Below, one piece after another: positions 1-7,105 of a stretch of 19,908 nucleotides of DNA (positions are counted from its first letter, which is position 1; every line of letters begins with the position of its first letter). Below the pieces are notes generated by a model that saw nothing but the letters and a program-made list of their open reading frames with translations, made no database searches and had not been told where the DNA came from. The DNA lies in the NCBI GenBank assembly GCA_003562605.1, contig PWUG01000347.1, positions 1-19,908 on the forward strand, in the 5' to 3' direction. The stretch comes from Syntrophomonadaceae bacterium (GTDB taxonomy: Bacteria > Bacillota_D > Dethiobacteria > DTU022). The position numbers were made by a program, and so were the translations under genes.

Positions 1-2
1 AT

Positions 3-1091
3 AAAGAAGATATATATTCCGGAGCCCGGGCGGCCGCCGCCGGCGGTTTTACTGCTGTTGCGGCGATGGCCAATACCGATCCGGTTAGTGACGATCCTTC
101 TGTGATTGGCTATATTCATGATCGCGCAGCCAGGGCAGCAGTGCGCGTGTACCCACTGGGTGCTTTAACCAAGGGACTCGAGGGTAAGGAGCTGGCCGAA
201 CTTGGTAGAATGAAACAGGCCGGCGCAGTGGGATTTTCTGATGACGGCAAGCCGGTGGTTAACGGCACGATTATGCGCAATGCCCTTTTATATGCTTCAG
301 GTATCGATGCCCTGGTAATTGCCCACGAAGAAGATTCTCACCTTGCATCGGGAGGGGTGATGCATGAAGGCACGGTTTCATCGGTGCTCGGATTGAGGGG
401 GATACCGTCAGCAGCTGAAGAAACCATGCTGGCCCGGGACCTGATGCTGCTTAAACTGACCGGTGGCCGCCTGCACATTGCCCATGTTTCAACCGCAGGC
501 TCGGTTGACCTTCTGCGCCGGGCCAAGGGGGAAGGGCTTGCAGTAACTGCCGAGGTTACCCCTCACCATCTCCTGCTGACCGACCGGGCAGTCAAGAATT
601 CCGGATATCATACGAACACGAAGGTAAACCCGCCGCTCAGATCAGAGCATGACCGCCAGTCTTTATGGGAGGGCTTGCTGGATGGAACTATCGATGCCAT
701 CGTTTCTGACCATGCCCCCCATCATGCCGATGATAAAGATGTGGAATTTGATTTTGCGCCCTTCGGTATAGCCGGTCTGGAAATAACACTGCCGCTGATG
801 CTCGATGAATTTACTTCAGGACGGATCAAGAATCTGAGCTTGCCGTTGCTTGTTGAAAAAATGAGCACCTCTCCTGCAACTATCCTCGGTATTGCGGGAG
901 GCTCGCTGCGGCCCGGAAGCCCTGCCGATATAACGATTGCAGACCTTGCACAAAGCTTAACCGTCAATCCTGAAGCATGGCATTCAAAATCGGGCAATAC
1001 GCCTTTTGCCGGCCGTCGCCTTGCCGGTGCTCCGGTTTATACCATTGTCAGCGGGATGGTTGTAATGAAAGAAGGTGTGCTCACTGAGTGA
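3..1091 (+). CDS. pyrC: Dihydroorotase, 5' end outside the window
   Basis: Zinc amidohydrolase that cyclises N-carbamoyl-aspartate to dihydroorotate in cytosolic pyrimidine synthesis. The reading frame is open to the left edge and already reads as dihydroorotase there (KEDIYSG, then RAAAAGGFTAV and NTDPV), so the ATG at 66 is internal. The N-terminal HxH metal pair lies outside the window. The other family residues are present: Asp of HEED (codon 333), His of HIAHVST (codon 483), His in the TPHHLLLTD segment (codons 564 and 567) and the catalytic Asp of SDHAPH (codon 708). The C-terminal NTPFAGRR segment is also typical of the class I (B. subtilis-like) enzyme. It is the first visible gene of the pyr operon, and its stop overlaps pyrK. 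Identity is secure; only the true start is unknown. Confidence 0.96.
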   Translation, partial: KEDIYSGARAAAAGGFTAVAAMANTDPVSDDPSVIGYIHDRAARAAVRVYPLGALTKGLEGKELAELGRMKQAGAVGFSDDGKPVVNGTIMRNALLYASGIDALVIAHEEDSHLASGGVMHEGTVSSVLGLRGIPSAAEETMLARDLMLLKLTGGRLHIAHVSTAGSVDLLRRAKGEGLAVTAEVTPHHLLLTDRAVKNSGYHTNTKVNPPLRSEHDRQSLWEGLLDGTIDAIVSDHAPHHADDKDVEFDFAPFGIAGLEITLPLMLDEFTSGRIKNLSLPLLVEKMSTSPATILGIAGGSLRPGSPADITIADLAQSLTVNPEAWHSKSGNTPFAGRRLAGAPVYTIVSGMVVMKEGVLTE

Positions 1092-1866
1092 TAATAGGAG
1101 CAATAGTCATAAGCCTGAAAAATTTTCGGTGATCGATAACCGAAAAGTGGCCCCCGGGCACTACAGGCTGACCTTAATGGGCCCTTCCATAGCCCGTGAA
1201 GCAAAACCAGGCCAGTTTGTCATGATTTACATGCCCCGGGAACACGGGCACATGCTGCCTCGTCCCTTCAGCATTTTCAGGGTCGATCGTCAAAGAGCCG
1301 AGCTTTCAATCTTCTTTACGATCAAGGGGCGGGGTACTGAACTGCTGGCCCGTATTGCTCCGGGTGCTGTATTGAAGATACTCGGCCCTTTAGGGAAAGG
1401 GTTTCCCCCCTTGCCTCCGAAATCTTTACTGGTGGCAGGTGGAATGGGTATAGCGCCGTTGGTTTTCCTGGCGGCGTCGACAACAAAGCAAAGGACATTG
1501 ATTTACGGAACCCCGGCATCCGGTTCGCTTGTCTGCCCACCCGCCGATCTTGATCTGCACGGTTTAACCCTGGTTACAGTTACCGAGGACGGCAGCAGGG
1601 GAGAAAGGGGCACCGCCGTTGATGTGCTTGCAGACTTGCTCCCCGGTTTTGAAGCTATATTTGCCTGCGGCCCACGGCCAATGCTTGAGGCAGTGAATTT
1701 GCTACGTCTTCAGGCCGGTATTGCAACCTGGTTTTCGATGGAAGAGCGAATGGCCTGTGGGATTGGCGCCTGTCTCGGCTGTGTTGTGAAAACAGTCAGC
1801 GGATACAAGCGTGTTTGCCGTGACGGTCCGGTATTCCCGGCAGAGGAGGTGTTTTTAAGTGATTAA
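1075..1866 (+). CDS. pyrK: Dihydroorotate dehydrogenase B, electron transfer subunit
   Basis: FAD and [2Fe-2S] subunit that passes electrons from PyrD to NAD+. Visible parts in order: the FAD-binding motif RPFS (63-66), the nucleotide-binding loop AGGMGIAP (121-128), ACGP (197-200), and the cluster cysteines C228, C233, C236 and C248 in the family spacing Cx4Cx2Cx11C. Length is normal (263 aa). The start is the weak point. GTG at 1075 overlaps the end of pyrC by 17 bases and gives an N-terminus of about the right length. No ATG lies near, and a good AGGAG at 1096-1100 is followed by no in-frame ATG, GTG or TTG at usable distance. The next GTG (1129) would remove the first beta strand. It overlaps pyrD by 8 bases and should form the PyrD2PyrK2 heterotetramer. 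Function is near certain, the start less so. Confidence 0.93.
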   Translation: MCSLSDNRSNSHKPEKFSVIDNRKVAPGHYRLTLMGPSIAREAKPGQFVMIYMPREHGHMLPRPFSIFRVDRQRAELSIFFTIKGRGTELLARIAPGAVLKILGPLGKGFPPLPPKSLLVAGGMGIAPLVFLAASTTKQRTLIYGTPASGSLVCPPADLDLHGLTLVTVTEDGSRGERGTAVDVLADLLPGFEAIFACGPRPMLEAVNLLRLQAGIATWFSMEERMACGIGACLGCVVKTVSGYKRVCRDGPVFPAEEVFLSD

Positions 1867-2797
1867 GCCCAATTTATGCGTGAATCTCGGTGGTATTGAT
1901 CTGACCTCTCCTGTCCTGGCCGCATCAGGCCCATTTGGTTACGGGCATGAATACCGTGAACGTCTTGACCTCGATGCCCTGGGAGGAATTATAGTCAAAG
2001 GAGTTTCACTTAAACCATGGGAAGGGAATCCTCCCCCGCGCCTTGCCGAAACTGCTTCCGGCCTGCTTAACTCCATAGGCCTCCAGAATCCGGGATTGCA
2101 ACATTTCCTGGAGACTGATCTGCCCCTGATCAGGGGTGCAGGGCCGCGCCTTATTGTCAATATTGTCGGCGCTACAATCGAAGAATATGCTGCCGTGGCA
2201 GAGGGCCTTAACGCTGCCGAAGGGGTGGATGGCATCGAAGTGAACATTTCCTGTCCTAACATTAAAGCAGACGGCATGGCTTTCTGCACCGATCCCGAAA
2301 TTACATATGACGTGGTCAGCGCTGTTAGAAAGAGGACGACTCTGCCCCTGCTGGTTAAACTTTCCCCCAACGTTACTGATATTAAGGCCATTGCTCTTGC
2401 TGCCGAAGCTGCCGGGGCTGATGCCCTTTCACTGATCAACACCCTCTCGGGGATGCTGATTGACATCGAGGCCAGGAAACCGCTTTTGGGAAATATTTTC
2501 GGCGGGTTATCAGGCCCGGCAATTATGCCTGTTGCCCTTAAGATGATCTGGCAAACAGCGGATGTAGTTGAGATCCCCCTTCTCGGCATGGGCGGAATAA
2601 CTTCAGTCGAAGATGCCCTTCAATTTATCATGGCCGGAGCCAGGGCCGTGGCTGTCGGTACAGGTTTATTTTATAATCCCGGCATCCCTGCTGAAATCCA
2701 GGAAGGTTTGAAACAGTACATGCTTACTAACCATATTCCCGACCTCGGAGTAATTGAAGGTGTCGCCAGGAAAGGAGATATTCAAAATGGCCATTGA
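1859..2797 (+). CDS. pyrD: Dihydroorotate dehydrogenase B, catalytic subunit
   Basis: FMN-dependent TIM-barrel enzyme that oxidises dihydroorotate to orotate, class 1B, working with PyrK and NAD+. Family segments: NSIGLQNPG (71-79), VNIVGAT (100-106), VNISCPN (128-134) with the catalytic Cys at 132 (class 1 enzymes use Cys, class 2 use Ser), VKLSPNVTD (166-174), INTLSGM (193-199) and the phosphate-binding GMGGI/GTG loops near 243-247 and 267-269. Length 312 aa is typical. The GTG start at 1859 is supported by GAGGAGG at 1843-1849. It overlaps pyrK by 8 bases and runs 11 bases into pyrF. Presence next to pyrK separates it from the fumarate-linked 1A type. Confidence 0.96.
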   Translation: MIKPNLCVNLGGIDLTSPVLAASGPFGYGHEYRERLDLDALGGIIVKGVSLKPWEGNPPPRLAETASGLLNSIGLQNPGLQHFLETDLPLIRGAGPRLIVNIVGATIEEYAAVAEGLNAAEGVDGIEVNISCPNIKADGMAFCTDPEITYDVVSAVRKRTTLPLLVKLSPNVTDIKAIALAAEAAGADALSLINTLSGMLIDIEARKPLLGNIFGGLSGPAIMPVALKMIWQTADVVEIPLLGMGGITSVEDALQFIMAGARAVAVGTGLFYNPGIPAEIQEGLKQYMLTNHIPDLGVIEGVARKGDIQNGH

Positions 2798-3494
2798 TCC
2801 AGAGCGCTTGATCATAGCCCTTGATCTGCCCGACCCCAAAAGGGCATTAATGCTTGTAAAAGTACTCAGCCCGCTCGATGTAAGCTTTAAAGTCGGCCTG
2901 GAACTCTTTATGGCCGGGGGGCCTTCCCTGGTGTCCGAATTGGCTTCCCGTTACCGGGTGTTTCTCGATTTAAAGTTTCACGATATTCCGAACACTGCAG
3001 GAGCGGCAGTAAGAGAGACAGCAGAACTCGGTGTATGGATGCTTAACCTCCATGCTTCGGGAGGCAGGGATATGATGTTAGCCGCCAGGAGAGCGGTTGC
3101 AGGTCTGGAAAAGAAGCCAATGCTTCTTGCCGTTACCGTTTTGACCAGCATGAACGGTTGCCAACTGGCTGAAACCGGTTATTCAGATAGTATTACTGAA
3201 AGGGTTCGCCTGCTCTCTAAACTTGCCTTTGAGTGCAGCTTAGATGGAGTAGTTTGTTCCCCACTGGAGATATCTGCAGTTAAAAAAGCTGTATCGTCAG
3301 AGTTTATTACGGTTACCCCTGGAGTCAGGCCGATCGGTGAAGACCGGGGTGACCAATCCCGCATAGGCACCCCGGCCGAGGTTATCAGGGCCGGGGGAGA
3401 TTACCTGGTGGTAGGCAGGCCAGTTACCAGGGCTGCAGATCCGCTCATGGCTGCCGAAAAAATTCTTGCTGAGATGGGAGAGGGTTATGAATGA
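2787..3494 (+). CDS. pyrF: Orotidine 5'-phosphate decarboxylase
   Basis: Converts OMP to UMP, the last step of the pathway, in the cytosol. The 235-aa protein matches the short bacterial (B. subtilis-like) group. The substrate-binding Asp is D12 (IIALDL) and K35 is in SFKVG. The catalytic tetrad segment DLKFHDIPNT (61-70) holds D61, K63, H65 and D66. TPGVRP (187-192) and VVGRP (218-222) bind phosphate. I chose ATG at 2787 because AAAGGAG (2771-2777) lies 9 bases before it; the frame is open further upstream to 2754, but that part is not family-like. The start lies inside the end of pyrD and the stop overlaps the start of pyrE, so it depends on the operon transcript. Confidence 0.95.
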   Translation: MAIDPERLIIALDLPDPKRALMLVKVLSPLDVSFKVGLELFMAGGPSLVSELASRYRVFLDLKFHDIPNTAGAAVRETAELGVWMLNLHASGGRDMMLAARRAVAGLEKKPMLLAVTVLTSMNGCQLAETGYSDSITERVRLLSKLAFECSLDGVVCSPLEISAVKKAVSSEFITVTPGVRPIGEDRGDQSRIGTPAEVIRAGGDYLVVGRPVTRAADPLMAAEKILAEMGEGYE

Positions 3495-4050
3495 AGGTAA
3501 TATTTTTAAATTGCTGAAGAAAAGCGGGGCTATAATGGAGGGCCATTTTTTACTGACTTCAGGCAGGCACAGCGGCCGTTTCCTGCAGTGTTCCCAGCTG
3601 TTGCAGTATCCGGATCACGCAGCGCTAATCTGCGGCCGGATGGCCGAACCTTTTCAGAATAAAGGAGTCGAAATAGTAATTGGCCCGGCCATGGGAGGGG
3701 TGATCCTGGCCTATGAAACAGCCCGCTTGCTTGGGGCAAGAGCTCTGTTTGCCGAACGGTCCGGGGGTGAAATGATCCTCAGGCGAGGTTTTTCAATTAA
3801 ACCGGGAGAAAAAGTGCTGGTCGTTGAAGATGCTGTCACCACCGGTGGTTCAGTGCAAAAAGTCTTAGATCTGCTGCAGCTTCTCAGGGCCGAAGTAATT
3901 GGTGTTTCGATTTTGGTTGACCGGACTGCCGGCAGCCTTGATTTTGGATTGCCCTCGAAGTCTCTATTGACTATGGAAATTGAATCTTACGAAGCAGACA
4001 ACTGCCCGTTATGCCTTGAAGGAATTCCCCTGCAAAGGCCGAAAGGATAA
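3487..4050 (+). CDS. pyrE: Orotate phosphoribosyltransferase
   Basis: Adds phosphoribosyl from PRPP to orotate to make OMP. The type I phosphoribosyltransferase signature VLVVEDAVTTGGS (110-122) binds PRPP, and the N-terminal LLTSGRHSGRF (22-32) is the orotate-side segment of the family. The 187-aa protein ends with NCPLCLEGIPL, a CxxC tail (C173, C176) that I recall from the subgroup often labelled thermophile-type PyrE; what it does is unknown to me. ATG at 3487 follows a GGGAGAGGG purine stretch and overlaps the pyrF stop by 8 bases. It is the last pyr gene here. No clear terminator lies between it and tex. Confidence 0.95.
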   Translation: MNEGNIFKLLKKSGAIMEGHFLLTSGRHSGRFLQCSQLLQYPDHAALICGRMAEPFQNKGVEIVIGPAMGGVILAYETARLLGARALFAERSGGEMILRRGFSIKPGEKVLVVEDAVTTGGSVQKVLDLLQLLRAEVIGVSILVDRTAGSLDFGLPSKSLLTMEIESYEADNCPLCLEGIPLQRPKG

Positions 4051-4111
4051 TAATACTTCTTACAGACTCGTAGGGTTTAGCACATATGGAAAGCAGGGAT
4101 CGGAGCAGATT

Positions 4112-6265
4112 ATGCAGGAACAAATTTATAAGCGTCTCAGTAAAGAACTAAACTTACCAGTTAAAAAGATCACCCAGACAGCGGAGCTGCTGGACGAAGG
4201 GAATACGGTGCCATTTATTGCCCGTTACCGTAAAGAGATGACCGGCGGCCTGAGCGATGAAGAAGTCCGCCTGCTGCAGGGAAAACTGGTCCATTACCGT
4301 AACCTTGAACAGCGGCGCGGGGATGTCCTGCGCCTGATAGAAGCCCAGGGAGCGCTTACCGAAGAACTGCAGGAACAGGTAGTAAAAGCGGCTACTGTAA
4401 CTGAGCTGGATGATCTATATCGTCCATACCGGCCGAAGAAACGGACCCGGGCCTCCAAAGCCCGTGAAAAAGGGCTTGAACCCCTGGCCCTGGTTGTTCT
4501 GGAAGGTAGTGTTGCTCCTACAGCAGAGGCAGCGAAATATGTCGACCCGGAAAAAGACCTGCCGGACAGCACAGCTGTCCTCCGCGGTGTTTCAGATATT
4601 ATTGCTGAAATAATATCTGATGATGCATCCGTGCGTAAAAACCTGCGCCGGCTTTATCATCGCAAAGGTGCCGTCGCGGTGATCAAAAAGGATAGTGATG
4701 CCGTTAATACTTACGATGATTATGACGGTTACAGTGAGCCTCTTTCAAAAATCAAGGCACACCGCGTCCTCGCAATCAACCGCGGGGTCAGGGAAGAAGT
4801 ACTAGACTTTAAAGTAACCTTCCCTGATGAAGTAACACAGGCTGTAATCGCCGCAAAGTATCTAAAAGCAGGGCTGGCAGAAGACTGCAAAGAGTTAATC
4901 AGAGCTGCATCTGCAGATGGTTACAAGCGCCTGATTCATCCCTCTCTCGAAAGAGAAGTGTGGGCATCCCTGTTTGATAAAGCAGTTGAAGGCGCCCTGG
5001 TGGTCTTTAAAGAAAACCTGAAGAAAAGGCTTCTGGTTCGCCCTATCCGCAACCGCCGTGTAATGGGATGGGATCCCGGTTTTCGCACAGGGTGTAAACT
5101 TGCCTGTATCTCTGAAACAGGAGAGCTGCTCGAAACTGCGGCTGTCTTTCCTACAGCGCCACGCAATGATCTGGCGGGTGCGGGCGCAAAGGTTTTGCAG
5201 CTCATTGAGAAACATAAAATTGACTGTATTGCTGTCGGAAACGGCACTGCATCGCGGGAAAGTGAAGTTTTTATCGCCGGGTTGATCAAAGGAAACAACC
5301 TGGCTGTGGAATATACCATTGTTAACGAAGCCGGGGCCAGTGTCTATTCTGCCTCAACAGAGGCACAAAAAGAATTCCCCGGCCTGGATGTGGCCGAACG
5401 CAGCGCTGTTTCGATCGCCCGCCGCCTTCAGGATCCCCTGGCTGAGCTGGTTAAGATAGATCCAAAAGCAATCGGGGTCGGCCAATACCAGCATGATATG
5501 CCTTCGAAAGAACTGGAATCTGCCCTGACCGGGGCTGTGGAAGACTGTGTTAACAGTGTTGGAGTAGATCTGAACAGTGCTTCGGCGGCACTGCTTGCTT
5601 ATGTAGCAGGAATAAATGCAGCCACTGCCGGTCGCATTATTTCCTACCGCAATGAAAACGGTTCTATCCATTCGCGCAACCTATTGCTTAAAGTAGGCGG
5701 GCTCGGGCCTAAAGTATATAAACAGTGTGCCGGGTTCCTGCGTCTGCCCGAAAGTGATAATTACCTTGAAAGAAGTGCCGTGCACCCTGAATCTTATGAG
5801 TTGGCCGGACGGATTATGGAAGTGTTGGCCCTGGTTCCGGAAAACCTGGGTCGTGCTGAATTTATACCCGACCTGACTTCAGAAGAGATTGCCGCCCTCG
5901 CAGAGCAGCTGGATGCAGGCGAGCCCACATTACGAGATATACTTGAAGAATTCCGTAAACCCGGCCGCGATCCCCGGGAGGATTTGCCCAGGCCGGTATT
6001 TATGCAGTCAATTTGCGAGTTGGAAGATTTGGAGCCGGGAATGGTGCTGATGGGTATCGTGCGCAATATCGTTGATTTTGGTGCATTCATCGATATTGGT
6101 GTGCACCAGGACGGACTCGTCCATATCTCCGAAATTGCCGGTCGTTATATTAAACATCCGCTGGAGGTTTTAGAAATTGAATCGGTCGTGCCGGTAAAGA
6201 TTCTTTCCATCGATCGTGAAAGGAACCGTATCTCCCTGTCAATCAAACAGGCCATTGATAAGTAA
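4112..6265 (+). CDS. tex: Tex family RNA-binding transcription accessory protein
   Basis: Cytosolic nucleic-acid-binding protein related to eukaryotic Spt6, thought to act on transcription complexes. The 717 aa match the usual Firmicute length. Domains in order: N-terminal helical Tex region with IARYRKEMTGGLSDEE (about 34-49); an RNase H-fold YqgF-like domain starting at VMGWDPG (317-323); tandem helix-hairpin-helix region about 487-545 (YVAGINAATAGRI, KVGGLGPKVY); and a C-terminal S1 RNA-binding domain about 640-712 (GIVRNIVDFGAFIDIG, DGLVHISEI, ISLSIKQ). ATG at 4112 follows GGAG at 4102-4105. The frame is open back to 3980 inside pyrE, but those residues do not look like Tex. It may be read through from the pyr operon (61-base gap) or have its own promoter; I could not identify one. 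Confidence 0.95.
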   Translation: MQEQIYKRLSKELNLPVKKITQTAELLDEGNTVPFIARYRKEMTGGLSDEEVRLLQGKLVHYRNLEQRRGDVLRLIEAQGALTEELQEQVVKAATVTELDDLYRPYRPKKRTRASKAREKGLEPLALVVLEGSVAPTAEAAKYVDPEKDLPDSTAVLRGVSDIIAEIISDDASVRKNLRRLYHRKGAVAVIKKDSDAVNTYDDYDGYSEPLSKIKAHRVLAINRGVREEVLDFKVTFPDEVTQAVIAAKYLKAGLAEDCKELIRAASADGYKRLIHPSLEREVWASLFDKAVEGALVVFKENLKKRLLVRPIRNRRVMGWDPGFRTGCKLACISETGELLETAAVFPTAPRNDLAGAGAKVLQLIEKHKIDCIAVGNGTASRESEVFIAGLIKGNNLAVEYTIVNEAGASVYSASTEAQKEFPGLDVAERSAVSIARRLQDPLAELVKIDPKAIGVGQYQHDMPSKELESALTGAVEDCVNSVGVDLNSASAALLAYVAGINAATAGRIISYRNENGSIHSRNLLLKVGGLGPKVYKQCAGFLRLPESDNYLERSAVHPESYELAGRIMEVLALVPENLGRAEFIPDLTSEEIAALAEQLDAGEPTLRDILEEFRKPGRDPREDLPRPVFMQSICELEDLEPGMVLMGIVRNIVDFGAFIDIGVHQDGLVHISEIAGRYIKHPLEVLEIESVVPVKILSIDRERNRISLSIKQAIDK

Positions 6266-6316
6266 GATGCGGTATTCTGGAAGTGAATAATAGCAACCCG
6301 GTAAGCGAGCCGGCTT

Positions 6317-6943
6317 TTACTTCTTTTTTGTCGGAAGCAAGGGGTATGTCAGCTGACATAGAATAAAGAAGCCGAATGTAAAAGGAAAGCCGGCTGCCAG
6401 AAGATATTTTTTACTTGCGGGCATTACTTCCCAGAATCCACGATAAAAACTTTGCCCGGATCTTCTCAAATCCGGACGGGGCATAGTCAGCCTGACCTGT
6501 CCATTCCCATCTACAACAACCATCGATTCATTGATGTTCTCCAGGGCGCTTTCCTTTTTGCCTTCATAGCCGACCCAGATATGGGTTAATGAGATATTTT
6601 TATAGTAAGGCATATCAAGTTCTTCCATTAAAGAAGCAAAAAGGAGATAGCGGGCTTTACAGTCGCCTTTACCGTTTTGCATTGCCTCTTCAAGGGTCGG
6701 AAAATACCAGGGCATATTATAGACTTCCCAGTCGTATCGGTAAGGCAGCTGGTTGTAGACAAAGGCCTGAATTTCATCTGGAGAATTACCCTGCAGTTGT
6801 CGGGCAATTTCAGTAACATGGATTGGCATTAACGGTGGGTTTTTCAACCTGTAGACACTGGCAGCCAGGTGCCTGGGGTTTGGATACAGCACCAGCAGGA
6901 ACCATAAGGCCAGCATTATTAAGATGAATGAAAATTTCTTCAT
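6317..6943 (-). CDS. Membrane-anchored transglutaminase-like protein
   Basis: Predicted membrane protein of 208 aa with a papain-like transglutaminase-type core. A hydrophobic N-terminal anchor (about 4-21, after MKKF) is followed by an outer domain. There the family triad can be placed as C95 (GKGDCKARYLLFASL), H121 (SLTHIWVGY) and D145 (VVVDGNG), in the right order and spacing. A second transmembrane helix lies at about 181-199, and the tail is Lys-rich (TPKKK-like: PTKKK). The core would sit outside the cytoplasm between two helices. Whether it is a protease, a cross-linking enzyme or an inactive form cannot be told. A TTG at 6961 would add six residues (MRTKKN); I chose ATG at 6943, though neither has a strong ribosome binding site. 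It has its own promoter and diverges from the flavocytochrome gene. Confidence 0.82.
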   Translation of the reverse strand: MKKFSFILIMLALWFLLVLYPNPRHLAASVYRLKNPPLMPIHVTEIARQLQGNSPDEIQAFVYNQLPYRYDWEVYNMPWYFPTLEEAMQNGKGDCKARYLLFASLMEELDMPYYKNISLTHIWVGYEGKKESALENINESMVVVDGNGQVRLTMPRPDLRRSGQSFYRGFWEVMPASKKYLLAAGFPFTFGFFILCQLTYPLLPTKKK

Positions 6944-6993
6944 ATTTTTTTTGGTTCGCAATGTGGGTTACCCCGTTAAATATTAATAAGTGT

Positions 6994-7023
6994 ATTATAC
7001 AGCAATATAAAGTTGTTTGGCAA
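6994..7023 (-). promoter_or_regulatory. Sigma-A-type promoter of the transglutaminase-like gene
   Basis: Read on the minus strand: -35 TTGCCA (7018-7023), an 18-base spacer, and a perfect -10 TATAAT (6994-6999). Transcription would start near 6987, giving a leader of about 40 bases to the ATG at 6943. It is the best-formed promoter box pair in the window. Confidence 0.6.
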
Positions 7024-7057
7024 CGGTTTATAAGGAAACTGTCTATCAGGTCCGTGA

Positions 7058-7086
7058 TTGTATTGTATGGGTATATTTTATAAAAT
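7058..7086 (+). promoter_or_regulatory. Possible promoter of the flavocytochrome gene
   Basis: TTGTAT (7058-7063), 17 bases, TAAAAT (7081-7086). The predicted start would fall almost on the ribosome binding site (GGAGG, 7094-7098), leaving hardly any leader, so the assignment is weak. TATATT within 7072-7077 is another -10 candidate. Confidence 0.28.
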
Positions 7087-7105
7087 AGGATACGGAGGTG
7101 ATTGA

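Noticed and set aside
1939..2589. 216-residue open frame on the minus strand opposite pyrD
   Set aside because: It lies wholly inside a certain gene, is low in complexity (Ser/Arg/Ala-rich) and has no recognisable domain; it is a shadow of a GC-rich codon pattern.
2754..2786. Upstream start for pyrF
   Set aside because: The added residues (KVSPGKEIFK) are not family-like, and AAAGGAG at 2771-2777 points to ATG 2787.
3980..4111. Longer tex reading frame starting inside pyrE
   Set aside because: The extra 44 residues do not look like Tex, overlap pyrE, and ATG 4112 has a well-placed GGAG and the normal family N-terminus.
4051..4111. Promoter in the pyrE-tex gap
   Set aside because: TTACAG and CATATG have a 17-base spacing, but each matches only about half of the consensus.
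6299..6330. Terminator between tex and the converging gene
   Set aside because: CCGG and GTAAGC/GCTTTTAC can pair only in short or bulged stems, and the T-run is part of the coding end of the minus-strand gene.
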